DNA of 64,000 nt from Bimuria novae-zelandiae CBS 107.79. Lineage: Eukaryota > Ascomycota > Dothideomycetes > Pleosporales > Didymosphaeriaceae. Positions 1-10,712 of this stretch are shown piece after piece. Location: contig ML976675.1 in NCBI GenBank assembly GCA_010015655.1, positions 391,406 through 455,405 of the forward strand. The letters are read 5' to 3'. Position 1 is the first letter of the stretch. Each line of letters starts with the position of its first letter. A program made the translations under genes and the position numbers. Below the pieces are notes generated by a model, which did no database searches, was not told the origin of the DNA, and saw nothing but the letters and a program-made list of their open reading frames with translations.

Positions 1-432
1 ACTGTAAAAAAGACGCTCAGATTAGTGTTGGTTCTTATGATCGGGAGCACAACTCACAAGAACCCGATGGACAGTTTTGAACTGATCATTGAGCAACAGT
101 AGAAGAGGTAGCAGAACCACCAACAGTGCCGCGCCGTTTCATAGTTTTCAACAGACAGATGCTGACGGTGTCTCCCAGTCCCGTAGTGGACGCCAAGCAT
201 TGAAGCAGTTGCGTACGCTATGAAACCAATCTGCCCTGGTTAGTGACTTCTGGCTCAATTGGAGAGAGATACGTACTACAGCTGAGCCCATTAAATAGTC
301 GTCTCTACCGAACGCCTTCACCATCTTGATGCGCACGTACACTCGCAAGGAATAGGCGATGACAGCAGTACACATAAATGCAATGTCGACAGCGAGCAGC
401 TCCGGTCCACGATTAGGAACTGGAGAAGCCAT
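1..432 (-). CDS. Fungal rhodopsin-domain (Pth11-like) membrane receptor, 5' part
   Basis: Integral membrane protein of the large fungal rhodopsin-domain family, whose members often have seven membrane helices and include Pth11-type surface sensors. Only the start lies in the window. Exon 1 runs from the ATG at 430-432 and carries NRGPELLAVD, a first hydrophobic helix and the typical RVYVRIKMVKAFGRDDYLM loop. A short intron (about 231-279, CTAAC branch site next to the acceptor) leads to exon 2 (230-58), which reads GVHYGTGRH, then CWWFCYLFYC and SKLSIGF. A second intron (57-2, GTGAGT...CAG) follows, and base 1 completes the next Phe of the family motif SIGFF. The splice calls are supported because they rebuild family motifs in frame. 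The rest of the gene lies left of base 1, so CFEM or tail domains cannot be judged. The ligand is unknown. Confidence 0.85.
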
Positions 433-2123
433 GATGCTTACTGCCAGAGGCTCCTACCTCCAGGCGCTGTGAGAAGGAAGAGAGCTTTCAAAGACGAGAG
501 AAACGTTGCATTAGGAGGTCTAAGAAAGCCCAGTCCCTTGAAGCTGTAGTGCCGCGTACTATAGGCCACATGTAATCGGGTCACATGGATCCCTTTTGCA
601 GCTACTCCCCGTAGCGAGGGTTAGCCTTTCGTTTCAGACATGCGGCAACAACTTCCCGAATGAGACAATTGGTGGGGCTGCTGCATCTCCACGTGCGTCT
701 TTCGGTTATCTGATGGCATCTAGAGCCGCTTATCGATTCCAGGCGCGGTCATGACTCGAGTGAGGTGAGCCGCTGCCTCCAACGATGCACATAAGGACGG
801 TGTCACACAATCTTCCTGGGCTAACAATGTCCTGGATGTTGCTACAGTACCATACCATAGGTATGTACTGCCTGCTTCCAAGAACATAAATTGCCGACCT
901 TCCACTCTCCAGGCAAAGTTCTGGGAGCACCTGCATAAATATTGGCAGGAACCAGGGTATGATCGTTGGAGTTTACTCCGATCCCCATCATAAACACTCG
1001 TATCTGTTGTTTCTATGCACCTAGCATAAAGATCTGATGCTCCATGACAGCGAGAAGCATTACGCCACAAGAAAATTCTGCGATGGGTCCTACTACACGA
1101 ATAGCGCAGTGCCACAGAAGTATTGTGTCTCCCCACAGCATGATGTCGCTGTTAAACGTTCGGCATACGCTAACCCGGTTAGATGATTTTTCCGGGGGAT
1201 GTGCATGCACCGGCGAGCAACACCAAAAGGGGACCTGCATCTTCGGCTCTTCTTCGGCCACGGCACTTTCAAATCGCATGGTTCTCCCAGTTTTAGGAAA
1301 GCACATCAGTCAACGGAGATCAGCGGCGCCTCGATTTTCTCGATTTGCGCGACAAATAAAGTTTAGCTTCGACTCGTGCGGTGTGCGCGTGCACCAAAAG
1401 AGGTTCACTGCAGCCGTGCTAGACCGGAACACGAATTAGGTAGGATGCCGTGCCTCACTCGAGTACAGCGATGTACCCTGGATTTTGGCAAGAAGAAAAT
1501 GCACAAAACAAGACGCAACAGTGCTCAATTCGATCATAGCCCCTGATCTACATTTGGACGATCCGCGGGAGACATTGTAGGGCCTAGGCACCGTTCAGGG
1601 TGTATCTTTTATTGTCGTTATCGACCTGAACAGATCATGCGACACACATCAACTGAGAAACGCGACGATGATCTAGGCACCGTTATGGGGCAAGAACCAC
1701 GGGACGCCAACCAAACATGGAAGCCACCATCCTCAGCGCACACTGGGTTCGATTCCCAGCAAGTGCAGTGTTTTTGGCTTCGCTAAGCGTGGTTCGTTTT
1801 GGGAATGCATTCGAATGCTTTGATCTCTGATTGCTACAGTTCTTCTACTTAGTGTTAAGATGTGGATCCCAACGGCTGGGAGGAGGGTCGGAGAAGACGA
1901 AGCTCGCGAATGCGAGGGGTGGTGTTACCCAAGACTGGAACCAAGGAGGGGGAGTATCGTCTTTATTTTCTTGTTAGTTGACGCCTCTCCCATGTCAATG
2001 AACCGCTGTCTCCCAGCAACGTCAGAATTATATCCCATATTCGTCTACAGATTTGCTATACCAGCCCACAGGCTGTCCTATGCGAGAGAGAGCTTCCACA
2101 AACTCTGCAAAACATACACAAAA
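433..2123. other. Stretch without a recognisable gene
   Basis: Minus-strand frames between about 720 and 1306 are open for 70-140 codons in three phases and partly hydrophobic, but no phase gives a family I recognise and no splicing joins them into one. They may be remnants of a decayed gene. A plus-strand frame at 1860-2324 largely overlaps the antisense of the SnoaL-like gene and is taken as a shadow. The only other signal is a Pol III B-box-like element near 1743-1775, listed separately. Confidence 0.4.
1743..1775 (+). other. Pol III B-box-like element (tRNA or SINE relic)
   Basis: GGTTCGATTCC (1746-1756) matches the consensus tRNA T-loop/B box exactly and sits in a perfect 5-bp stem (CTGGG 1743-1747 with CCCAG 1755-1759). 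A T5 run follows at 1771-1775, like a Pol III terminator. I could not find a pairing 5' acceptor strand or a convincing anticodon arm within about 200 bp upstream, so this is not called a tRNA. It may be a tRNA-derived relic or chance. Confidence 0.3.
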
Positions 2124-2507
2124 CTACGGCTTCTCATCTTGTCTAGCCTCTTCGGCTCTCCTTTGATTCTCTTTAGCCAATTTTGGATAGAAATCTCTCA
2201 CCATCCCTGCATCCACGTACTCAAACCACTCATCGACTCTTTCCCCATCCGCTTCAAATCCCATCTTCCAGACATACTCGTTTCGGTACTCGCCTACAAC
2301 CTACACCACGCGACAGATTATTAGCTAGGTTCTAACTTCAAATGTTCACCTGCCCGTCGGATCTACTTGAACGGTGCGGAGACTCAGCGTATCGAAACTT
2401 ACCGTCTCACCCTTTGCTTCCATGAACATCACAATCTTCGTCCTCTCCTTGCCTTCAAAATCCATAGATGTTCCCTCGATAACGTCCTTGACTGTCACGT
2501 GGAAGCT
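2124..2507 (-). pseudogene. SnoaL/NTF2-like protein, 3' exons only, truncated at RIP block
   Basis: Two exons read cleanly on the minus strand. The first (about 2507-2403) gives SFHVTVKDVIEGTSMDFEG and ends AKGET before GTAAGT. After a 102-bp intron (2402-2301) the second exon (2300-2124) gives VVGEYRNEYVWKMGFEADG and DEWFEYVDAGMVRDFYPKL before a TAG stop. The pattern fits small fungal SnoaL-like (NTF2-fold) proteins, a fold used by polyketide cyclases and isomerases but often of unknown substrate. The N-terminal half, including the start codon, is missing: homology stops at about 2507, where AT-rich RIP sequence begins. I looked for the missing 5' exon beyond the block (7131 onward, minus strand) and did not see it, so this is a rearranged remnant rather than a gene simply split by insertion. 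Confidence 0.72.
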
Positions 2508-2692
2508 AATTAGCGTAATTAAGCTAAATTTTATACTCTTTAGTCTATGCTTTAATAAAGTAGTACTTATAATAAAAGTAAAGGACTATAGAGACGTAAT
2601 AAATAGACGTCTTTTTAAGGAGCTTATAATACTTTAAAAACTTTAAGTAGGTTACTATTATGTTAATTTTTAAGTAGTCCTTTAAAGCGTTA

Positions 2693-4557
2693 ACGTGGTT
2701 CACCACCGAGCGGGCCAACCCCACCGAGCGGGCCAACCCCACCGAGCGGGCCACTTTTTAAAAGTTAGTCTATTGCGAAGCGCCTCCTACAACACTACTA
2801 TAATTTACTATAATTCGCAGAACATAGAAATACTATTTAGACTTATCGCTATTAGATGCATCTACAATTTCTACTGCGCAGGTGCGAGCGTTGTGGCTAG
2901 CTTCGCCGCAACGTCCGCAGCGCCTCTGCCCACGCACCCTCTTTGCAGACTCTTTACCCTCCTTTTGCCTACTACTATCCTTTTTAGCTATTAAATTGAC
3001 TACCTCTCTTACTATAAGTGTCTTAGCTGCCTAAATATACTCCCTCTTTTAACTTTTTACCTTTATTGCTATCTTTACTACCTTATAAAGCCCTGCTATT
3101 TCTTATTATATTAACACTATTTCGTGCCCTATTAATGCAACACCTTTGTTAAGCTACTTAACAGCTCTAAGAAGCGGAGAAACTAGTAAATCTCTATACT
3201 TCTATACACGCTTACGAACTAGCGTTAACTAAGCCTCTATCTTATAGAGGTTACTTAGTGTTTTTAATTCCTATAGGGTGTCCTCTGCGTTAGGTGGAGT
3301 TAGCGTACGAAGAACTATATTAAGTCTTAATAACACCGCCTCTAGGTTATGTAGGACTAATCTAGCGCCTCTAAAGCCTACGCAGATATTCGCCTTTATT
3401 ATTACTTTTTTAAAAGCTACTTTAAAGGCTAGTAGAAAGGTCTCCTTCTTAATCTACTTAGTGCCGTACCGTGCCAAGCTACTAATCTCATTACTATACG
3501 CCTGCTTTAAAGGCGAAAAATAACCTATATTAAGTGGCTGCAAGAGGTGTGATAAGTGTAAAAGTATATAAAGAATAATAATCTTCTGTTCCTTATAGTA
3601 TTTATGGAATTCGTGTGAGCAGTGGCTCTCGTGGCTATCTATAATTAGTAGCTAGTGTGCACCTAAACTACGCGCCTTAGTATAGGTATTAAAGTGCCTT
3701 AGCTAGGCAAGACTAAGCTTATTTAACGTCTAGCTATTAAGACTAACTTTAATAACCTAGTCTTAGGGTAGATTATAGAACTAGGACGTAATTAGAACCT
3801 TACTAAGGAAGATAAGAAAGGGTAGTAGAGCCTAGCCTTTAGCGCTAACACCCTAAATATTAGTAACTTACTTATAGTTACTAGATTAAATCTTCTTTAG
3901 GTTGCTTTGCTTCTTAGAGCCTGTAAAGACCATCTAACCCTGTATTACCCCTATTATAAAGCCTATCTTATCGAAGTTATACGTGTCGTTATCAGCAATA
4001 CCGTACTTAGCCTTAGTATTAGTAACTAGCTTAAACTAGAGCGTTATAATACGTGGATCTTCGTTTAGGGCTTACTAATAATTATATAGATAGCTCCTTT
4101 AAAGCTTAATTTCTAGCGTATGCGTCTTAAGCCTGTCTATCTAGTGCTTACTAATAGGCTATCTACTACGCTTAGTAAGTAGATTATTAGCTATATCTTA
4201 GACTATATCCCTTGTTGCACCTATTCCTCGCTAGTTAAGCTTAAGTATACGTCGGACTAGAGCCTCCTCCTCTAGCTTAGTTAGCTTCTTTAAGTTAGGC
4301 TCGCGATCGCGTCGAGAGAGGGCTCCTTAGTATTATTATTATACTATTATTTAAGGCACGCTAAAGGCTATAATAACGCGTCTTTTACTCTTATTATAAT
4401 TTTTAATTATAGCTTAGATAGCAAGCTATAATGCGCTTTTAGTATAAGGTTGTTACGCGTTATATTGTAATGGCATTATAGTATAAGCTAGAGGTGGGCT
4501 GCATTTAGCAAAGTTGGCCCGCTCGGTGGGGTTGGCCCGCTCGGTGGTGAACCACGT
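2693..4557 (-). mobile_element. Fot1/pogo-type DNA transposon A (RIP-inactivated)
   Basis: A 1865-bp element flanked by TA on both sides (2691-2692, 4558-4559). The inverted ends start ACGTGGTTCACCACC and hold tandem copies of CACCGAGCGGGCCAACCC, three at the left end and two at the right. The minus strand carries a ruined transposase of the DDE_1/pogo class. Readable pieces include DSHESHCSHEF, LLHLSHLLQPL and, near the C-terminus at about 2885-2940, a zinc-knuckle-like CGRCGEASHNARTC. The central part of the frame is full of stops at former Trp/Gln/Arg codons. The GC-rich inverted ends are much less mutated than the interior. Confidence 0.85.
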
Positions 4558-5274
4558 TAGGCTTATTAAAATTAATATTTTAAAAGCTTTTAATAAGCTA
4601 CTTAAAGTAAAGGAAGAGGTATTTAAAAGTAAAATATATTTTATAAATTATACTAAAATAGCTAGAGTCACTATAGCCTTTAAGTCTTTTTATAGCCTCT
4701 TTTAAGGGCTAGAGAACTTTAATATACTAACTAATTATAGCCTAATTAATAGTAGTAAGACTTTTTATACGTATTTTATTAGTAGGAGTCTTACTGCGCG
4801 CGTAAGCTAAGGACTTATCTTATAACTCTTTTTCTACTTTATATTTAATAAGAGCATTAATTATGTAGTAGAGGAGAACTACTTTTTTATAAAATTAAAA
4901 TAGCTATTATAGTAAGTAATAGCAGGCTTAATAGGTTTAAAAATCTATATAGACTCTCTTATCTTACGCGTTAAATAGTAATAGTTATAAAAAAAGTTAT
5001 ATTATTAAGGTATTAATGTTAAGTATATAACGTTTATAAAGACTCTAATAAGGCCTTTTTTTCTACTTACGTAGGTATTTCTTTTTAAGTCTAAATTATA
5101 AAGTATTATTATTAAAGGCGTCTTTATTAGTTTTAAATATTATAGTTTACCCTACTAAGTTAAGCAAGTAAAGTAAGTAGTAAAAGTATTAGTTTTATAA
5201 AGTAAACCTATAGTAGGTGCCTAGCGCCTTAAGGGCTATATTATTATTTATTATATTATTAAGTATAAAGTACC

Positions 5275-5674
5275 TGTTAAGTCCTTCGGGGTAGCTAGTC
5301 CTAAAGGGGTAAGGGTTAGTTCTTAGGCAAGAGTACTATAAGATAAGTAAAGGGTATTAATAGCTTACGCGTATTAATAGGACGTTAGTATTAAAAGTGT
5401 ATATAGCGTAATTAAATTAATAAGAGCCTAAGTTAAATCTAAATAATAGATTAGTAAATAGGTTAAACATAATAATAGAAGTCTATTATCGCGTTCCTAT
5501 ATATAAGTCTTAGGCTGCTCGCTAGCGAGCGCTCACTGCAGAGCGCTCTTTGGTAAGCAGTCACGTAACTTAGCGCCATGCGACGTAGTCGCAAATGACC
5601 AGCATTCCTAGCGAATGACATAAGGAGTTAAGTACAAAACTGGCACAGCCTTCCCTGGATCTCAGATCCTAACA
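5275..5674. repeat. Solo LTR of a Gypsy element, target duplication GTACC
   Basis: A 400-bp LTR beginning TGTTAAGTCC and ending CAGATCCTAACA, flanked by the perfect 5-bp duplication GTACC (5270-5274 and 5675-5679). Its first half matches the LTR of the Gypsy element at 44105-52852 (shared GGGGTAGCTAGTCC, AATAGCTTRCGC and TTAATTTAATTAY-like stretches), and the last 12 bases match too. The middle-to-right part (about 5490-5660) is unrelated to that LTR and is GC-richer. In the transcriptional orientation of the Gypsy element this means shared R/U5 and a different U3. No internal region is attached, so it arose by LTR-LTR recombination. Confidence 0.85.
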
Positions 5675-7130
5675 GTACCTAACTAAGCTACTATTAATAC
5701 TAGAGGTTTATAGCGTTTAATAATAATTATAGTAACTTTCTCGCCTGTATGCGCACTACTAAGTTAATAAAGAATAAAAGGTAAGTTATAAAGCTTGCTA
5801 TAACTATTAACGTAGTAATAAGCCTATAAAATGCACTCTTATCGCCTTTTATAAACTAGCTATTAAAGCTAATATCGATTTTACTAAGGGCGCGAGCGAG
5901 CTTAGTTTATATATAAAGCTATAAATTTACGTATAACTTTAATAAGAAGATAGTAATAGTTATATAGCTTTAAAAAGGAATTAGCTTAGCTTTTAAGTTA
6001 GTAGCGCGTAAGAGTTTTAAAAAAAATAGTATTTTTACTTCGCGTAGTAGGTAATTATTTTTAGTAAGCTAGCTAATTAAAGTAAATTAAAAACGATATT
6101 AATTTAAAAAATTTAAAATATTAAATACCTATTATAGCACGCTAACGTTAGCGCTTATAAGGCTAGTAAAAGTACGTTACCCTAACTCTAATAGAGGTAA
6201 TTACTTGCCTAGGCGGAAGTGCTTATAGCCTAGCCGTCTCTACTCTACATAGTTCTATGCTAACGATGTAGAGGTTATTATCTCTTCACTAAATTAATTA
6301 CTAGGTAATTTGTGTATATAGTAATAGTAATAGACGAAAAATATACGCTGTATATTTGCCTAGGGAGCGACGTGATACCCGTAATTATAAAGTAAAGACT
6401 TTTTAAACCTTTACGTACATAGAGGATTTATATGCTATAATAATCTTACTAAGTTAATGCTATTAAAGTTATTAGTAAACTAAGCGTTAGATTTAAGCTT
6501 AGGGCTATTAGAGCTAAGTAGAAAAGTAACTAAAAAAGTAATAGTAGCTTTATTTAATATAGCTTAAAAAGATAGTATTAGCGTTAGTATCTTTAGTAGC
6601 CTATAAAGGGGCGGTAATATGTTTAAGGACCCTAAAAGTATATTAATTAAATATAAAAAGTCTATATTAAAGGCTATAGCGTTAAGAGCTTAGAGCTTAG
6701 TTTTAAAGCATTAGCTACCTTAAGTAGCTAGTAGGTCCTATATACTCTATAAGTTAAGTGTAATAACTAGTAACGCTACTAGCTTTTTTATTATACTTAA
6801 AAAGCTCCTTTTGCTTTTATTTTATAAATCTAGGGCTATTATATACATGTAGGAGAGACGATGCGAGAGCGTAAGAAGAGGGTATAAAAAAGTTAATAAA
6901 AAAGGCAAGTACACTAAAATTAAAGTGTTAAGCTAGCTAATTGCTTAATTAAAAAACTACTTAAAATAATAAATAATTAACGTTAATACTAATAATTTCT
7001 TAGCGTTATATATAGCGTAAAAATAGGTTAAAAGAATTAATTAATTAATTATAAAACGAGAGAGGGATAGATTTAATTAATAAGATTAATATAAGCAAAA
7101 ATATTAATTAATTAATAGATTAATTAATTG

Positions 7131-8596
7131 TTGACAGCTCTGCTGATTGGATCCTTTCTGGTACTCGTACGTCAGCACTAGGTGATTTGGACAGAAATAG
7201 GTTATATACTGCGAGGTCATTCAGTGAACCAAATGCTAGTTCCTAGTGTTTGAGGACGTCACCGAACAAAATCCTGTGCCTTGCTTATTTGCCCCTTACG
7301 AGGGAACTAAACTGCATGGCTCTTGGACACTTTGATTTTGCGACCTGCGGCAATCATTTAGATGCCAGTAACAATGTACTTGCATCAATTATCCTCCTGC
7401 GATGTAGATCAACATGCTATCTGCGTGGCAGTAGATCCATTCGTAAAAATATCACGAAAGGGGGAAAATTATTTAACCCTGGAAGTTTCCAATACTTCAA
7501 ACTCCAAAATAGTGATTATGTTCTTGAATGTCCGCGGATGGACATAGCTTGTTGGGAGTTTTCGCTGATGTCCTCTTATAGACCTTGCGGTCTGCGTTGA
7601 TCTCCGAATTGAATAGTTATGCGACGAGACCAAACAAAGCGGCGATAACCGCCTAAGATAGTCATATTTCCCTATCTTGCCCAAGCGGAATGTTTCATGA
7701 AAGGCAAAGACCAGTAGGATCCAGTGAACGCTGTCCGGGATGTGTCAATCGATTGGTGTTCGGTAACTGCCTTTCACAGCGACCATTCCTGTGTTCGTCG
7801 TCCGGTACATGGGTAAGTTGTGCTTGCTTTGCTGGCTAGTTCAGTGGTCTTGTTCTTCGAGTTTGCGATGAACATGTTGTTCTTACCAGCACAATATTCC
7901 GTTGCACTCGTACAGTCGACCACGCGAGCACTTTGAGAGCGACCTCTACTGTGCAATTTAGAGCAGGCGGAGTTGAGCTTTGTTCGAGGTCGTTCAGAGG
8001 CAACGGATCTGTTGTTCCCTCAATACAGTACTCTCAACACCTCGATGTCTAACCCTTACGGCAGTGCTCGCCACTGGTCAGCCCCCTACAGTGCGATTCC
8101 CATGTCGCTTTTTGGCATCCGATCAAGCTGCCTAACCCACTCGCTCTCCACCAGGATCTGCAAACCTCCTGACGAACCCTCTGCTCCAAATATTGTGTTC
8201 TGGGAATGAGGCAGGTGGGGCCGCGGGCGCGGGAAAGGACCTTGATCCTATCCCACGCTAGACCCACCTGGCCCTGACCGTCCGCTGAACTTACGCGATG
8301 ACTGCCGAGGACCATTACCTGATGGCCAAAGTGGATTTGCCATTCCTGCATGCAAGGCACGGCAATGTGCGCAAGCTTGCCTTTATAGCTTCGCCGTAGG
8401 AGAGATATTTCCGCTCGATGCTGATGTGCTTACGGGACCATTGCCACAGGTCACCGGGGGTAAACTGCGAGGGACTATTGGGATACCGAAGCAGCGAGCG
8501 GTGTGCTTCACCTTCAACGCAAATCCTCGAACAAAAAACTCGACAAGCCGAAGCCGCAACATAATGCGGCAACCCTCTCGAACGCTTGAACCCTCC
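7131..8596. other. Stretch without a recognisable gene
   Basis: Normal base composition resumes at about 7131. Several frames of 60-116 codons exist (for example 7250-7600 plus and 8049-8360 minus), but none shows a family motif, signal peptide or consistent splicing. I see no gene that I can support here. Confidence 0.4.
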
Positions 8597-9178
8597 TCAC
8601 TCCCTGGCCCCGTCACCGTCGCCGTCCTCAGACCCCTCAATTTTCTTCTCCCGCGTGACCCTCTCCATTAACCCCTCCCTCCTCTCTAGCGCTTCCTTCC
8701 TCCACACCTCCTCCCTCACATAATATTCCTCAAACACACCCACACCCCTCTTCCTCTCCCCCTCTAGCCCCACCCACTCCGGCTTGCTCCCTGCATAGAT
8801 ATGCACCCTTTCTCCCTCCATCACCCTCTGGAAACTATCCCGGTCGAGCGTGCCAGCTTTTACATACGTCATGTGCCGATTCGCGCCGTAGTACTTGAAC
8901 AGCGTATCGTGACAAAGGGGACAGCGCGCGTTCGTCTGGCCGTTGCCAGAGGGCGTGGGGCCCGAGATGAGCTCCGGCTTCGTGGAGGCTGTGAGCTTGA
9001 AGTAGGATGATTCGATGAGGGTGTTGAGGCCGCAGACGGAGCCGGATTCGCGCTGGCACCATGTGCAGTAGCAGATGTGGGTGATGAGTGGGAATGCGGT
9101 GATTTGGTATGAGATTGTAGCGCACGAGCACCGGCCGCTGAGGGGGAAGAAATTGTCTGTGGGAAAGGGAAGAGCCAT
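8597..9178 (-). CDS. CENP-V/GFA domain zinc protein
   Basis: 193-residue protein of the glutathione-dependent formaldehyde-activating (GFA)/CENP-V fold. The zinc ligands appear in the usual order: GRCSCATISY near the N-terminus (CxC), then CYCTWCQRESGS (CxxC, followed by the conserved GS) and CPLCHDTLFKYYG (CxxC). Fungal members are usually small cytosolic or nuclear proteins of uncertain substrate, and the historic glutathione-formaldehyde activity should not be assumed. The start chosen is MALPFPTDNFF (9176-9178), because the longer upstream frame encodes a low-complexity leader and family members begin just before the first CxC. The acidic tail GSEDGDGDG is not part of the domain. It is divergent from cnxH, with about 670 bp between them. 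Confidence 0.88.
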   Translation of the reverse strand: MALPFPTDNFFPLSGRCSCATISYQITAFPLITHICYCTWCQRESGSVCGLNTLIESSYFKLTASTKPELISGPTPSGNGQTNARCPLCHDTLFKYYGANRHMTYVKAGTLDRDSFQRVMEGERVHIYAGSKPEWVGLEGERKRGVGVFEEYYVREEVWRKEALERREGLMERVTREKKIEGSEDGDGDGARE

Positions 9179-9844
9179 TGTGCTTTTGTTGCGAAAAAGA
9201 TTGTATTGGAGAGAGCGATTGAGCAATAGCGAAGGGTGATCTGGAGAGGGATAGGTGCTGCGCGAGCGGTTCAAATGTCGTGTAAGCTATTCGGCACGCT
9301 TTTCCGCGTGTGCGGTAGAATCCCCATAGCGGTAGGCAACAGCCCTGCAAGACTGGTCAGTGCGCAGCCTACGTGACTTTAATCATTACGAGAGGTTTGT
9401 ATGTAGCGCTGGGTTCGTGTTAATTCCAGAAGTGGTTTCGTCTAAGTTGTCGGCATGCCGAATATCGGCCAATCATCTTTCGCTCGCCCGCGGACAGCAG
9501 CGGCTTAATCACCACGCATCCCACTCTCACCTGGGCAAGCGCGATATCCTCGCCTCCATAACATTCATTCTTTTCCTTTTATAATTCCACCCTACCTGTG
9601 AGTTTGGGTCTGTTGATATTCCGGTACATGTATGTCTACTTTGCCGTGTGTGTTTCACGTACATATGACCCCGCGAAAAGGCAGACACGCATACTATGCG
9701 GTGGTTCAACAGAGCATGGCAAAATCGTCAAACACACCTTCATGAACACATCATTAATACTTTGAAGACTAAAATTTACTCCGAACCATTTTCAAAATTT
9801 CGCCGGCCACTGAAACTTTCCAACCCACCGGTAACTCTCCAGCC
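9179..9844. promoter_or_regulatory. Shared upstream region of the GFA and cnxH genes
   Basis: About 665 bp separate the divergent start codons. No conserved gene is visible. The stretch must hold both promoters, but I could not identify specific factor sites. Confidence 0.45.
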
Positions 9845-10396
9845 ATGTCGACCACCGAGTCATCCGCCTACACGCCCGACATACCCGCCGACCCAGTGAC
9901 CAAAACCACGTCTACCATCCACATCGAACTCACTCCCAATGACCTGGACTCGCTAGCGGCTACACGATTCGTGCGGTCTCCCGCCGCCGGCGCAACCGTG
10001 CTGTTCATCGGCACCACGCGCGACTCCTTCAACAACCTACCTGTGTCCTCTCTAGCTTACACATCCTACACTCCGCTCGCTATGGCAACGCTATACTCCA
10101 TCGCGTCAACCTTGCTCAAGAAGCACGACCTCACCAAGATCGCAATCGTGCACAAACTAGGTGAGTGCCCGATCGGAGAGGAAAGCATTGTGATTGCAGT
10201 TAGCGCGCCACGCCGACAGGCAGCATGGCGAGCGGGCGAAGAGGCTCTGGAAGAGACGAAAAAGAGAGCTGAGATCTGGAAGCTGGAGCGGTTCGAGGGA
10301 GGAGAGGGGTTGTGGAGGGCAAACAGAGATGGGGTGATCGGGGTCAAAGTGTCGCCGGCCGAGGACGCAAAGGTACCCGAGGGGAGCAGCGCGTAA
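9845..10396 (+). CDS. cnxH: Molybdopterin synthase catalytic (large) subunit, MoaE family
   Basis: 183-residue single-exon gene for the large subunit of molybdopterin synthase. It takes sulfur from the small subunit thiocarboxylate to convert precursor Z (cPMP) to molybdopterin in the cytosol, as needed for nitrate reductase, sulfite oxidase and xanthine dehydrogenase. MoaE signatures in order: GATVLFIGTTRDSFNN (about residues 49-64), HKLGECPIGEESIVIAVSAP (the conserved GE and SxxR region), RRQAAWRAGEEALEETKKRA, and IWKLERF with the conserved active-site lysine. The N-terminal 30 residues (TTESSAYTPD...) are a fungal extension. The length is normal for fungal CnxH and the frame is intact. The pogo-like transposon begins about 100 bp after the stop, so only the 3' flank is disturbed. 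Confidence 0.93.
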   Translation: MSTTESSAYTPDIPADPVTKTTSTIHIELTPNDLDSLAATRFVRSPAAGATVLFIGTTRDSFNNLPVSSLAYTSYTPLAMATLYSIASTLLKKHDLTKIAIVHKLGECPIGEESIVIAVSAPRRQAAWRAGEEALEETKKRAEIWKLERFEGGEGLWRANRDGVIGVKVSPAEDAKVPEGSSA

Positions 10397-10499
10397 GAAC
10401 CGGAGCTGAGGCGTTGTTGCGTATAGGATGTTGAAGCGATGCGGTGCGGAAAGTTTCTGTGTTGGGGCGTAATGCGTGAGCTGTCATAGCGGCGGAGTA

Positions 10500-10569
10500 C
10501 CGTAGAGTTTTGCAATTAATAGATAGCCTAGCTGCTAGCTGCAGGTGGCGACGTAACCGTAGGAGGTAT
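10500..10569 (+). repeat. Left terminal inverted repeat of transposon B
   Basis: Identical to the reverse complement of 13146-13215 over 70 bp. It contains the short internal repeat CTAGCTG (CTAGCTGCTAGCTGCAGG), a possible transposase-binding site. Confidence 0.95.
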
Positions 10570-10712
10570 CGCACTGAGACGCTTGCAACGTCAAACATCG
10601 TCAAAATAGATCAGTGGCCTGCATCTCCACAACAACACCATAGATTTTGATACTTTTCGGATTTTCTTGATTCTACGGTCTAAATCTATAGGACTTTTGA
10701 ATTTCATAAAAA

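Larger units (their letters stand above)
2508..7130. repeat. AT-rich RIP-mutated repeat block 1
   Basis: Base composition changes abruptly at about 2507 and again at about 7131. Inside, TA dinucleotides abound and long frames are broken by TAG/TAA, as expected for RIP (CpA to TpA changes). A Fot1/pogo element and a solo Gypsy LTR can be resolved (separate entries). The stretches 2508-2690, 4560-5269 and 5680-7130 are heavily mutated repeat sequence that I could not assign to a family. They probably flank the solo LTR as one older element, because the LTR target duplication joins them. Confidence 0.8.

Noticed and set aside
720..1306. Minus-strand frames of 68-138 codons in three phases
   Set aside because: Some look coding-like, but no family is recognised and no splice model joins them.
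1677..1767. tRNA gene ending at the B box
   Set aside because: The T arm is perfect, but no acceptor or anticodon stem could be paired upstream.
1860..2324. 154-codon plus-strand frame
   Set aside because: Largely the antisense of the SnoaL-like 3' exon; no recognised domain.
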